A stretch of DNA of 64,000 nt. Source: Papio anubis (taxonomy: Eukaryota; Chordata; Mammalia; Primates; Cercopithecidae). Under the pieces are notes generated by a model, which saw only the letters and a list, made by a program, of their open reading frames with translations, was not told the DNA's origin and did not search any database. Of this stretch, positions 1 through 11,099 are shown one piece after another. The translations under genes were made by a program, and so were the position numbers. The DNA is taken from assembly GCF_008728515.1 (NCBI RefSeq), contig NC_044986.1:52192855-52256854 (forward strand), in the 5' to 3' direction. The stretch's first letter is position 1. Every line of letters begins with the position of its first letter.

Positions 1-412
1 AGTGATAAATTAGATGGAAAAATAATGAAAGAATTTTGATGATTATGTGTTATGTAATTGGTCAATGACTATTATGTTTGGAAAATTCACATTAGTTATT
101 TGGAACATATAAAGCATATTAACTTATATTTAAAAGTAATAGTTAAAAAATACTAAATAACTATTTAGTGAAGTAGCTGTCAATGTGTCTGCCATTAACT
201 TTTAGTGTGGTGGATTTTATCCTTTTTTGGAGGGGGCGCCATAACTCAAAGGAACAAATATATTTTATTTCTGTCTAGATGTATTCATGATACCAAACTG
301 AAAACCTTTCACTGTACTATATTTAGCTGTCTCGTGTGCTGTATACCATGTTTTATTTTGATTTTTAAATTTTATTATAGTTCATGATTTTTAAAAATAC
401 TATTTGGACTCA
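1..412. other. AT-rich sequence without recognised feature
   Basis: No repeat family, RNA gene or exon-like structure is recognised here. The short open frame at 205-387 has no recognisable domain and sits in low-complexity AT-rich sequence, so I treat it as chance. Confidence 0.5.
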
Positions 413-746
413 CAGTCTTAGTTCATTTATGCTGTTATAACAGAATACAACAGACTGGGTAATTTATAAAATACAGAAATGTATTTCTCACAGCTCTGAT
501 GGCTGAGAAGTCCAAGATTAAGATGCCAGCAGTTTCAGTTGTCTGTTAAGGGCTGCATCATCTAGAGGGGAGGAATGCCTTGTCCTCATACGGCAGAAGA
601 GCAGAAGACAGCAAATTCACATCTGCAAGCCCTTTTAATAAGATCATCAATCCATTCATGAGGTCTGTGCCTCACCTCCCAACACTGTTGCACTGGAGAT
701 TAAATTTCCAACCAGAAATTTGGAGGGACACATTCAGACTATAGCA
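413..746 (-). mobile_element. MLT1-type MaLR solo LTR
   Basis: Read on the plus strand this block starts with a 'cttagttcatttatgctgtt'-like end, continues through 'cagactgggtaatttataaa', a 'tttctcacag' segment and an 'attcatgaggtctgtgcctc' stretch, and closes near 'cattcagactatagca'. That order is typical of an MLT1 LTR (mammalian apparent LTR retrotransposon, ERVL-MaLR) in reverse orientation. No internal region follows, so it is a solo LTR. An Alu later inserted at its right edge: the Alu target duplication (735-752) is made of the last LTR bases. The family (MLT1) is more secure than any subfamily. Confidence 0.75.
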
Positions 747-752
747 CTCACT

Positions 753-1060
753 CAATTAATTAATTAATTAATGTATTTATTTATTTTTGAGACAGAGTTT
801 CCTTCTGTCACCCATGCTGGCGCTGTCTCCACTCACTGCCACCTCCATGTCGCTGCCTCAAGTGATTCTCATGCCTTAGCCTCCCGAGTAGCTAGGATTA
901 CAGGTATGCACCACCATGGCTTGCTAATATTTGTATTTTTAGTACAGAATGGTTTTTGCAAAGTTGGCCATGCTGGTCTCAAACTCCTGGCCTTAAGTGA
1001 TCTGCTAGCCTTGGCCTCCCAAAGTACTAGGATTACAGGTGAGAGTCACCTTGCCTGGCC
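753..1060 (-). mobile_element. Alu element (older, J/S type), minus strand
   Basis: A reverse-complement Alu: A/T-rich tail complement at the left, 'gagacagag' start, two related monomers, and 'cttgcctggcc' at the right end. It is flanked by an 18-base target-site duplication, 735-752 (cagactatagcactcact) and 1061-1078 (cagactatagcgttcact), with two differences, showing insertion into the end of the MLT1 LTR. Many CpG decays and small changes indicate an old copy. The tail complement has become a TTAA/TTTA simple repeat. Confidence 0.92.
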
Positions 1061-1078
1061 CAGACTATAGCGTTCACT

Positions 1079-1278
1079 AAATTTAATTTTCAGCTCACAA
1101 AAGATCTTATGACATGCAATTCAAAATGCATTAAATTGGTAGCTTTGGGAATAAGTGTGAGAAGTATTTTTTTTTAATGAAAGGATACACTACAATGAAA
1201 TTGAGATAAAAATAAAAGTTATAAGAATGGGTTATGCATAATTAGGATAAATATTGTTTTGTGAATTTTTGTTTTGGG

Positions 1279-1330
<52 letters not shown>

Positions 1331-2659
1331 TAGCATAAGCCAGGTTACATTTGGTTGTGGTTAGAAATGTGATTAATGTTGTAACTGGAGAAAATAAAGA
1401 ATCTTTAAAGAAGTGCCCCATTGCCTTTCAAATGGCAATTTCCAGAAGTTTTTCAGTTTTGGTTCTGGTTATGTAAGTAACAGTGGGCAAGTTACATTAC
1501 TGTTCTGGACCTAGATGTATTCACAAGCATAAATTTAAAGGGATGAATAGTGAAGATATTTCCTGATATAATTTATAAATATTTACATTGCAATCCCCTT
1601 TACAGGATTAAGGGGGTTTAAATAATTATAAATTATAGAATTGAGTGTATATGTGTGTGTGTGTGCGTGTATGATTGCATAAATATATTCAATCATGTAT
1701 GTAAGTTAGGGTTATATAGTAAAAGATATCCTAGAATTTTAATCATTGAACTTCAGTGACTGCAGTTGAATAAAACTGTAAATGATAGAGTTTAATTGGC
1801 AAGTTACTCATACAATACTACTTATACTTTAAGAGTAGTTAAAAAAATAAATTTATATAGTGATACACAATAATGTTGACATCTACAAGTACAGTTTAAA
1901 ATACTTTGTAGCAAAAGAGGTATCTTATTGTGAATTAGGTAGTATGATCACAAAAGTATTAGAAAAGAGTCAGGAAATGGTTAGCCCTTAGTCCAAGCCA
2001 AAAAGTCCTTAAAATTTAAATTTCTTGTTATGAAATGTTTTATTATAATAGTTAAAGTTTACAGGGTAATTTATAATACCTCTAAAATTTGTTCTACTCT
2101 ATAATATTGTGATTCCAAATAATTAAAGTTTAGTTTAATTTTAACTATAAATGGTATAGTAAAAGTATTTGATTATTTATAAACGTATGTCCAAATTAAG
2201 CATTAATTAAATAAGTACATTGTATAAAAATATTTTTAATCTGAAATATGTACATGGATTTAATTTACATCATGTGCATTTTATTCCTAACAAAACTAAT
2301 TCCTTTTAAATATCTTGTATAATATTTACATAGTGGCCAAATATTTTATTTAAGAATCCAGAATATAATATGAAGAAATTATTTTGGGATGAAACAAAAT
2401 GGTAGCACAACAGCTTTTTAAGGTTATCATCCCTTCATACAGGTTATCAGGAGAGTTAACTGAAATGATGGTTTTGTTTCTCACCTCCTTCTATGTGTAG
2501 GGGGAAAACATAAATCTCACAGCACCCATCCAGGCTTCTGTCTAACCTTCATACAGACAACTCTGGTAATAAATATCTGACAACCTAAAAGGAGGGAGAT
2601 GTTGCAGGACCCTGTCCTACCTGGAATAGAAGCACAGCTTTATCAGAATACCTTTTCTT
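1079..2659. other. AT-rich intergenic sequence, no recognised gene
   Basis: About 1.6 kb with no repeat family I can name apart from simple repeats, including a TG tract at 1288-1326 and a shorter one near 1650-1666. No convincing open frame or RNA gene is visible. Confidence 0.45.
1288..1326. repeat. (TG)n microsatellite
   Basis: A nearly pure dinucleotide tract of about 19 TG units, interrupted only at its edges by 'tatatg' and 'tatg'. The length suggests it may vary between individuals. Confidence 0.95.
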
Positions 2660-2668
2660 AAGTCTCAG

Positions 2669-2986
2669 TTTTTTTGTTTGTTTGTTTGTTTGTTTTTGAG
2701 ACGAAGTCGGAGTCTCGCTCTGTCCCCCAGGCTGGAGTGCAGTGGCACGATCTCAGATCTCAGCTCACTGCAAGCTCCGCCTCCCAGGTTCATGCCATTC
2801 TGCTGCTTCAGCCTCCCTGGTAGCTGGGACAGGTGCCTGCCACCATGCCTGGCTAATTTTTTGTATTTTTAGTAGAGATGCGGTTTCACCATGATAGGCA
2901 GGATGGTCTCAATCTCCTGACCTCGTGATCCGCCTGCCTTGGCCTCCCACAGTGCTGGGATTATAGGCCTGAGCCCACCCCTGGCC
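2669..2986 (-). mobile_element. Alu element, AluY/late AluS-like, minus strand
   Basis: Reverse-complement Alu with a (GTTT)n-containing tail complement at 2669-2696 followed by 'gagacgaagtcggagtctcg'. The segments 'caagctccgcctcccaggtt' and 'acctcgtgatccgcc' are features of the younger AluY/late AluS lineages. Flanking 9-base target duplications: aagtctcag at 2660-2668 and aagtttcag at 2987-2995. It looks like the least decayed Alu here. Confidence 0.92.
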
Positions 2987-3339
2987 AAGTTTCAGACAGT
3001 TTTAGTTTAACTTTATTGAAGCATTCTATAAAAGTTGACATGCAAAAGCAAATTGATTTGCTATGTCTGCTAACTGCTTTACTAATATCACGCCAAAGCC
3101 CCAATATTTATTCAATTTTGCCTTCCATATTTCTTGTCACACTTTAATGATTTATTGTCACATCAGCCTGTACTTAATAGTGCCATTTACATGCTCCCAA
3201 TAAAATATTTTCTAGATTCGTCTGTTCCATACAAAAATGTAGTTGAAAGGCGTAGACTGAAAGTCTTATAACTTAAATTTGAACTCTTGCTTCCTAAATT
3301 TCTTGTAACCCTCCTTAATGAAGGGAAGCTATAATGAAG

Positions 3340-3450
3340 TAATAGCTTCATGAGTGCATTTATTTAACTAATACCTAGTCAGTGTCTCTTATGCCACAAT
3401 GATGTTTTTAGGGGATACAACGATGAACAAAGTTCTAGACCTCATAAACT
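3340..3450 (-). mobile_element. L2 LINE remnant
   Basis: Contains the antisense L2-like series 'tttatttaactaatacctag', 'aggggatacaacgatgaaca' and 'gacctcataaactta', which matches the general pattern of an L2 3' region in reverse. The right side ends at the Tigger2/MER8 insertion, whose TA target is at 3451-3452, so the L2 is the older host sequence. Short and diverged; the family call is moderate. Confidence 0.55.
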
Positions 3451-3680
3451 TACAGCTGACCCTTAAAGCAGATTTGAAGGTCCACTTATTCTTCTTACAC
3501 AGATTTTCTTTTGCTTCTTCCAGTCCGGAGACACTAAGACCAAACCCTCCTTTTCCCTGTCCTCCTCAGACTCAATGTGAAGATGAGGAGGATAAAGACC
3601 ACTATTATGACCCATTTCCATTTAATAAATAGTAAATATATTTTCTCTTCCTCATGATTTTCTTAATACAATTCTCTTTT

Positions 3681-4660
3681 AAAATTCATTATTAACTTTT
3701 TTTTTCAACTTTTATTTTAGAATCAGTGCATACATGTGCAGGTTTGCTGCAAAGGTATATTGTGTGATGCTGAAGTTTGGAATACAAATGAATCCATCAC
3801 CCAGATAGTAAGCATAACAGTAGGTAGTTTATTCAACCCTTACTCCCGTCTCCCACTTCTTGTATTCCCTAGTGTCTACTGTTCCCATTTTTATGACCAT
3901 GTGTACTCAATATTTAGCTTGCACTTATAAGTGAGAACATGCAGTATTTGGTTTTCTGTTTCTGCATTAGTTTGCTTAGGCTGTTTCCAGCTATATACAT
4001 GTTACTATAGAGAACATGATTTTATTATTTTTTTATGGCTGTGTAAGTATTTCATGGTGTATGTATACTATACTTTCTTTATCCAGTTCACTGCTGATGA
4101 GCACCTGTGTTGATTCCATGCCTCTGCCATTGTGAATAGTGCTGCAAAATCAATCTAAGAAAATCAGTAGCATTTATATACACCAATAATGTTCAATTTA
4201 GGAGCCATCAAGAGTGCAACACCATTTACAGTAGTCACATAAAGAATAAATACCTAAGAATATAGATAACCAAAAAGGTTAAAGATGTCTACAATGATAA
4301 TTACAAAATACTACTGAAAGAAATGAGATGATGCAAATGAATGGAAAAATACCCATGCTCATGGATTGGAAGAATTAACATCAGTCAAATAGCCATACTT
4401 CCCAAAGCAATTTAGAGATTCAGTGCTATTCCTATCAAACTGCTAATGTCATTGTCCACAAAATTAGAAAAAAAATTTCTAAAATTCAATGGAACCAAAA
4501 AGAGCCTAAATGGCCAAAGCAATCCTAAACAAAAAGCAATCCTAAACAAAGTTATCTAACTTCACAAAATACTACACGACTACTGCATCCAAAACAGCAT
4601 GGTACTGATACAAAAGCAGACACATAGATCAATGAAACAGAATAGAGAAGCCGGAAATTC
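3681..4660 (-). mobile_element. 5'-inverted (twin-primed) L1 fragment
   Basis: The first part (about 3697-4146) is the 3' end of an L1 in reverse: a poly-T run, 'tacatgtgcaggtttgctgc' of the 3'UTR, then the 3' end of ORF2. At about 4146, within a short shared 'caaaatcaa', orientation flips: 4147-4660 reads as plus-strand ORF2 sequence ('gtagcatttatatacaccaa', 'aaacagaatagagaagcc'). Several hundred bases of ORF2 between the two parts are missing. A 3' part plus an inverted 5' part is the standard product of twin priming during target-primed reverse transcription. Frames are broken; the copy is inert. Confidence 0.85.
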
Positions 4661-4674
4661 ATAGTATTTTCTTT

Positions 4675-4948
4675 CTTTTTTTTTTTTTAAGATGGAATCT
4701 CACACTGTCGACCAGGCTGAAGTGCAGTGGTGGGATCTCAGCTCACTGCAACCTCTGCTTCCCTGGTTCAAGCGATTTTATCTGGGATTACAGGTGCCCA
4801 CCACCACTCCCAGCTAGTTTTTGTATTTTTAGTAGAGACGGCTTTTCACCGTGTTGGCCAGGCTGCTCTCGAAATCCTGACCTTGTGATTAGCTCACCTC
4901 GGCCACCCAAAGTGCTGGGATTACAGGCGTGAACCACCGTGCCCGGCC
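4675..4948 (-). mobile_element. Alu element (AluS-like) with internal deletion, minus strand
   Basis: Reverse-complement Alu ending in 'gtgcccggcc' at 4948. In the segment 'gcgattttatctgggattac' about 24 bases normally present before 'ctgggattac' are missing. Flanks 'agtattttcttt' (4663-4674) and 'aatattttattt' (4949-4960) form a 12-base target duplication with two differences. It inserted beside the 5' junction of the L1, inside the Tigger2/MER8 element. Confidence 0.9.
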
Positions 4949-5167
4949 AATATTTTATTTTCTCTAGCTTACTTTATTATAAGACTATAATGTATAATAT
5001 ATATAACATACAAAACATGTGGTAATTGATTTTTTGTTATTAGTGAGGATTCTGGTCTCTTGCAGGTTATTATTAGTTAAGCTTTTAGAGAGTCAAAAGT
5101 CACATGCATATTTTTGACTATGTGTGGGGTGGGAGCCCCAACCCTCATGTTGTTCAAGGGTCAACTA

Positions 5168-7487
5168 CGTATTTTAGAAAATGAAACAACAATCAACAAG
5201 CAATTAATTGATACTATAACAGCTGGTGACATTTTTTCCCTTTGGAAAAAAATATAGTAAAATGATGGAGAAGAAGAATCTGAAGTTGTTGTAAATTGTA
5301 TGAACCCTTCTAACATAGAATCAAAGTCAAATATATTTACATCTCTCTTTTTCTTATGTTTCCTAACTCATATAGAAAGGGATTGTATTCATTTGATCTG
5401 TTAGGGTATAGATTTCTGTACTGTGCTCTGTCTGTATTTATTCCAGCTTAGGTGAGCTCTGATACTTACTGCTCTAAGCTTTAGAGTTTGTTGCAAGAAA
5501 AAGTTTACCTGGATTAGTGATCTTTAAAAATTATCTACTATCTATCAATTGCTGAAAGATTCTGTTTTTTCTAGCATTCTTTTCTAAATGGCTTCTCACG
5601 TTTGAAAGGGTGTTAACTAAACTGATGTTGATTCTTAGCATACAGATTATTTTCCCATTTGAAAGTGAAGAAAAACCAAGATGCAAAAAAGAATAACAGT
5701 TAATAAGTGTAGGAACTCAAATTTGATTCACAATTTGTGTAAATCCAAAGCTTACTACAAATACACCACTTCACTACATAATCCTGCAGAATCATTCTTC
5801 TTAGAGTCCACGGAATAGGTTTTTAAAAAATTGCTTATATATATTGTCTTGTAAATAATCACAGTTCATATTTCTAATATGTTTGTGTGAAGGTTGTTGT
5901 AAAATAAATAATATCCAGGCACAGGTGACCTTTCAAAAGCAGTATTTTGAACTCTGTTTTTATATACGTGTGCTTCAATGGTTTTTATATAAACCACTTG
6001 AGTGTAGTGGTTTATATAAAACCACTATTTTTATATTTTTCCAAATGTTTGAAAAACATCTGAAACTCCAGTTCAACCAGTACTTCAATAAACTATCATA
6101 CGTACCATTCACTAAGTCAACAAGCCTCAGTTACAGATCTCACTTTGACATTACCTGTCCTTCTACCTTATTCCTTAAAACATGTTTTCCCTTACATTTA
6201 TCTTTTTCATGAGAGTAAAGGGATTGAAATTTTAAAAGTGTGTATGCATATACACATTTAACACAAAAATGCTTGGTTATCAATACATCTTTTAAAAATG
6301 ATTTTATTTTCTTGACTAGGTTTTATTGAAGAGAAATGTAGAGGTGAGGAATATTTCTGTCTGCTAAAAGAACAGAGAGCACTGGCATAGGACCCATTGA
6401 CATAATCTGGTTGTTCAACTTGGGTGAAAACGCTGAATTCAATCATTCAACATTCTCTATGACCTCCATTATCTGGTTTACTAGAGCATTGTAACTATCT
6501 CCATTCAGCAATATATTGTAAAAAGTCTGGGAGGAATAAGTTAAAGAAAAATTCATACAAATAAATGGAAACATTTTTACGTTATAAACTCAGTTTAGAA
6601 AAAGGGATTATTTTACATTTTCAAATTAAATGGACACAAATCAGAAATAAATTCTTAAGAATTATTTCAAGGATTAAGACAACTTTCTGCTCATATGAAG
6701 CAGAGAGAGAGCTGAACCATTGAGAGGACTCCCTAGTTCCTTTTTTCCTTGCGTTTGACATGTGCTTGCTGGCCAAGAATAAAAGATAAATCTGTAAGTG
6801 AAGCTGTAGGGTTATTACCTCACAGGCCAAGCGATACATTTAAGCTCTGAGGCATCTCAATTTTTTCAGCCCCAGAGACTTGTAGAACTTACTTGACATT
6901 CTTCAGGGAGGAATGCCTCATAGATCCATGGATTCTTAGTTTATTTACTGTAAGTAATCCTTAGCCAGGGATATAGTGATAGGGGGATTTTATAGATAAA
7001 TGTTCTTCCTGCTAAGAAATATCATTAATATGTTTACCTAGAGGACCATTTGGCAAGAGGATTGGAACAGTTCCTATCTCATTTTCTTTCCCCTAAGACA
7101 TCCTCCCAGTAAAGACAGTGAATAAGTAACAAGCCAGTCACTTTAATTCTCTCTATTCCATGCATAATGAAGGAGAAAGATGTATAAGATTATTGACTCA
7201 CATTTTTAAAAACAATATTCAAAGTTTTCTTTATTTAGTATTTGTTTGTTGACTGAACAGCTAGGGTACTGGGAAAATACATAAAACAATTATCATAAAG
7301 CATTAGACTGTAGGAAGCATAGGACTGTGGTTTTTTAAGCAAAGAGAAACACATGGTACGGGTTTTATGACCATCCCAGGTAGCTTCCTGGAGGCACATC
7401 AGGATAATAAAAAAAGGAGAGGAATACCAAGAAGAGCACAGTGGTCTGTCTGGGTTAAGAAGAAAAATTAAATTCCATGAGGCTTAT
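5168..7487. other. Apparently unique AT-rich sequence
   Basis: No repeat family recognised over about 2.3 kb, apart from a 44-base palindromic structure at 5980-6023. Open frames at 5883-6212 (plus), 6258-6446 (minus) and 6621-6839 (minus) have no recognisable domain, no neighbouring splice pattern I would trust, and AT-driven composition. I do not call genes. Confidence 0.45.
5980..6023. repeat. Short inverted repeat (hairpin-forming)
   Basis: Arms ggtttttatataaaccact (5980-5998) and agtggtttatataaaacc (6006-6023) are reverse complements except for one base of length in the T/A run, separated by a 7-base loop. Each arm is itself nearly palindromic around 'tatata'. It is not a terminal repeat of any family I recognise. 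Confidence 0.8.
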
Positions 7488-8016
7488 GGTTAAGTCTTAA
7501 TCGATTTGAAGTTGTTTAGTATGTAGTGTGAGATAAGGTCCAATGTTATTCTTCTAAATGGGAATATCCATTTTTAGCTATATGATTTATTGAAGAGACT
7601 GCCCTTTCCCCATGTAAAAAAAAAAGTTTTGAGATTTCTATTCTCTTCTATTTCTGTGTCTATCTATTCTATCTCTATTCTATTCTGTTCCATCTGGCAT
7701 TCTGTTCTATTAGCCTGCATGTCTGGTTGTATACCAATACCATGTTGTTTTGACTACAATAGCTTTGTCATATACTCTTAAACCAGGTAGTGTGATGTCT
7801 TCAGCTTTGTCCCTTTTGCTTCAGATTGCTATGATTATTCAAGTCTTTTTGTGATTCTATATAAATTTTAGAAATGCTTTAACCAATTTCTGTTAAAATT
7901 TTTAGTGGAATATGATAGAGGTTACATATGATCTAACACTGTAAAACTGCTAAAAGAAAACTAGGAGAAAAACTTCATGATATTGGTTTGGGCAATTGAT
8001 ATTTTGAATTTGACCT

Positions 8017-8585
8017 TGTGAGGGTCAAGGTTCTTGTACCCCTAAAGGTTTATTGAAAAATGTTGATATGAGGGAAATTGATTAATAGGAGAAAGGGATA
8101 TAAATTTAGTTAATGTGTACATACAGGAACTATCTTTTTAATGAGTTATAGAAATTTATACATCATTTTGAGATTACAGAAAGAATGGGGGCTTGGATCC
8201 TAAGAAACATGTTATGGGAGGAGGTAGAAGAGGAATTTTATTGAGGGGCAATAAATGGTTACTATGGAGAATGAATGGATGCATGGCCCTGAAAACAGAC
8301 ATTAACTTGTTAATAGTTTTCTTTGGAGTTTAAATTATCCTTGGAGATATTCATTGTATTTGTAAAAAGTCTGTTTAGGTGTGAGGGTCACATCTTTGTC
8401 TTCTTCCCCTCCCCACCAAGAAGATAAAACAATTTTTCTTTTTGGTACATATGGATCTTAGAGAGATAAAGGAATTTTAACTTCTATGGGAGAAAAGATG
8501 GGGGATGTCAGAAATACTCTGAATTATTTTTAGTTCAGTATGTCAAAGTGCCATATTTGGGAGTATTGAATTCCAAACCCCAACA
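8017..8585 (-). mobile_element. Solo LTR-like insertion in L1 (ERV type, family not identified)
   Basis: A 569-base block beginning TGTGAGGG and ending CAACA, with identical 4-base flanks 'acct' at 8013-8016 and 8586-8589. L1 ORF2 is interrupted here and resumes just after. TG...CA ends and a 4-base duplication are the signature of an endogenous retrovirus LTR. On the minus strand an AATAAA lies about 30-40 bases before the end and a TATA-like 'gatgtataaa' lies further upstream, favouring minus orientation. I cannot name the family safely. Confidence 0.65.
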
Positions 8586-9172
8586 ACCTCAAAATACAAG
8601 CAACAAAGAGAAGGTAGACAAATAGGTTTACATCAAACCAAAAATCTTGCACAGTAAAGGAAACAATTCTGTTGGTATGTAGGTCTGCAGAAAAAAACAA
8701 CCTGTGGAAAAAGAAAATATTTGCAAACCTTAATCTGATAAGAAATTAAAATCCAAAATATATAAGGAACTTAGGCAACTCAATAGCAAGAAAACAAACA
8801 ATTAAAAAATTGATCAAGAATTTGAATAATCATTTCTCAAAATAAGACATACAAATGACCTGGAAGTATATTAAAAACTGCTGAATTTCACTAATCATCA
8901 GGAAAATGCAAACTAAAACCATATATCACATCCCACTTGTTAGAATGGTTATTATCAAATAGATGAATGATAACAAAGGTTGCAAGGATGTGTAGAAAAG
9001 GGATCACTTATACATTCTTGATAAGAATATAAATTATTGCAGCCATTATAGGAAACAGTGTATTCCTCAAAATATCAAAAATAGAGCAACTATATGATAC
9101 AAGAATCACACTTCTGTCTATATAATCAAAGGAAATGAAACCAGTATGTCAAAGAAATATTTGTAATCCTAT

Positions 9173-9730
9173 TGCTGACCACGGGTTCTTAGGCTCTCAA
9201 TGTAATAGAAATTGACATGAGACCAAAAGAGTTTTCCTAGACAAGGCTTTATTGGACCTTATACCTGGGCCTGAGGGCAGGTAGCACAAGGGAGAATTTT
9301 CTGGCTGGCTCCAAGAGATATTCAGGAGAGTAATTTTTAAGGGACTAAAGAGGAAAGGGAGTGACTTTTAAGCATGCAGAGGTGGGGAACTTCTGGTAAC
9401 TGCACAATTTGGTTCCATGGGTTTAAATATGTCACATTTCTGGTCAGCATGTTAAATTTCCACCCTCAAATGAAGTTCAAGTGAAGGATTGATCATTCTT
9501 CTGATCTTGTATGCATGTGGGAGATAAGGTTGTCTCCCTTGAGTAAGATTTATAGTGAGAGTTGTTTATTTTAGCTTCCTCAAGGTCTTGCAGTCAGTGG
9601 GTATGATGGCTTGAGCAAGATTTGCAGTGCAAGATCTAGATGGTCTGGTTGAGGACCCCCACAGGGCTCTCCTCTCCACGAGCTTGAAGTAGAGGGGAGG
9701 GGGTGTGAGTCCTATCCCTACTCTGTCTCA
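9173..9730 (-). mobile_element. Solo LTR-like insertion in L1 (ERV type), minus strand
   Basis: Interrupts the L1 3' region. Ends are TGCTGACC at the left and GTCTCA at the right. Read on the minus strand it starts TGAGACAG and carries 'caataaagcc' (polyadenylation signal, near 9245) before the end, so orientation is minus. L1 sequence stops near 'gtaatcctat' and resumes at 'gaagcattattcacag'. Flanks are too altered to give a clear target duplication. Length about 558 bases, no internal retroviral sequence. Confidence 0.65.
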
Positions 9731-10151
9731 CTCCCATATTTTTTGAAGCATTATTCACAGTAACCAAGATATGGAGTTAACTTAGGTGTCCACTGAAAAA
9801 TGAATAGATAGAGAAAACATGATGTATATATGCAATGCAATACCATTTAGACATAAAAAATAAAATCATGTTATTTACGACAACTTGGATGAACCCGGAG
9901 GACATTATGTTAACGAAATAAACCAGACACATAAATACAAATACCACATGATTTCACTTATAATATGTAGAATCTAAAGAACTTGAACTAATAGAAGCAG
10001 GGCGTAGTATGGTGAATACCAGGAGCTGGCAGCAGGTAGAGATTGGGGAGATGTTGGTCAAAGAATGCAAAGTTTCAGTTAGACAGGAAAAATAAGTTCA
10101 AGAGATCCATTGTACAATATAGTGACCACAGTCACTAACTATTTTTTGTAT

Positions 10152-10897
10152 CGAGGACTAAATTCTGATTTTTTATCTTGCCCAAATTCTTATCTAAGTG
10201 GTCTGAGGAGTCATGCCCTACAAACCATAACTTTTCATCAGATGGGTTTTATTTAATGCTCTATACCATGACTTAACTTTCCAACCTGACTCTGGCATAG
10301 CATTATGAGACAAGGAAGCAAATCTAAATATTTTATCCCAATAGCATCACATTTTGAAATGTCCCTGCAAACTGACCTTTGTAGGGGGAAATTCACATCT
10401 GTAAAGGATCCCCATTAACATAGCTAGACCTTTTCCTTTCAGGCCCCTTCAATTCTGAATAAATTAACTGAGAGTCTAGCACCTTATAAAGGGTCTGAAT
10501 AGGAAACATTTGTCATCCATTGTTTCTAAGGGCAGCCACTATGAGGCTTCAAAAGAACCTTAGTCTCCACAGTCTTTTATCTTAACCTGAACATTTCCTT
10601 TCTATTGATCCCAGGTCCTTAGTCAAAACTCAACGGTGAACCAGAAAATGTTTAAATTTACCTATAGCCTGGAAACCCCTGCTTCAAGTTGTTCTGCCTT
10701 TCAGGAGCAAACTAATGTATGGTAAATGTATTTGCTTGATGTCTCATGTCTCCCTAAAATGTATAAAACTGAGCTGCACCCAAACCACCTTGTGCATATG
10801 TTTTCAGGACCTCCTGAGGGATGTGTCACAGGTCATGGTCACTGCTAATTGGTTCAGAATAAATTTATCGTACAGAGTTTGAGTCTTTTCATCAACA
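10152..10897 (+). mobile_element. Solo ERV LTR (MER4/MER61-like) in L1 3'UTR
   Basis: A 746-base block between the L1 3'UTR parts ending 'cagtcactaac' and resuming 'gtgtacttgaaaattgctga'. The 3' end has 'cctcctgagggatgtgtcac' followed by 'cagaataaatttat' and ends 'catcaaca', a pattern seen in ERV1 LTRs of the MER4/MER61 type. Candidate 4-base duplication: gtat (10148-10151) and gtgt (10898-10901), one mismatch. AATAAA near the right end gives plus orientation. Confidence 0.7.
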
Positions 10898-11099
10898 GTG
10901 TACTTGAAAATTGCTGAGAGTAGATTTTAAGTGTTCTCACTCCAAAACATAAGTAGATGAAATAATGAATATGCTATTGAGTTGATTTAGCCATTCCACA
11001 ATATATGCATATTTCAAAACAACATGTTGTACACAGTAAGTATGTATAAATGTTGTTTTCTGTTTAAAAATTTTAAAAATAAAAGTAAATAAGTGAATT

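Larger units (their letters stand above)
3453..5166 (+). mobile_element. Tigger2/MER8 DNA transposon, split by later insertions
   Basis: The left end (cagctgacccttaaagcaga, from 3453) and the right end (tgttcaagggtcaact, to 5166) are inverse copies of one terminal repeat, as expected for a Tc1/mariner-type Tigger element, with TA on each side. The left half (3453-3680) and the right half (4949-5166) each match the MER8 body, including 'agtaaatatattttctcttc' on the left and 'ctagcttactttattataag' on the right. Between them lie an L1 and an Alu. Without the inserts the element would be about 450 bases. It encodes no transposase and is a non-autonomous fossil. Confidence 0.8.
7488..11060 (+). 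mobile_element. 5'-inverted L1 interrupted by three LTRs
   Basis: 7488 to about 7925 is antisense ORF2 (for example 'cataccaataccatgttg' reads as 'gtataccaataccatgttgt' near 7729). From about 7930 the sequence turns to sense ORF2 ('actgctaaaagaaaactagg') and continues through the ORF2 C-terminal region and 3'UTR to about 11055 ('gatttagccattccacaat'). The outer edge of the inverted part and the start of the sense part are adjacent in L1 coordinates, as in twin priming. Foreign blocks at 8017-8585, 9173-9730 and 10152-10897 interrupt it, and L1 sequence resumes after each. The 3'UTR resembles an older L1PB/L1MA lineage. No intact frame remains. Confidence 0.87.

Noticed and set aside
771..1070. 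99-codon frame with a complex-looking protein
   Set aside because: It is the translation of a minus-strand Alu. Alu-derived frames of this kind are common and not genes.
3399..3632. 77-codon frame with a proline-rich and acidic stretch (CEDEEDKDHYYDPF)
   Set aside because: It is produced by the left half of the Tigger2/MER8 transposon, which carries this acidic-codon stretch in many genomic copies. Not a gene.
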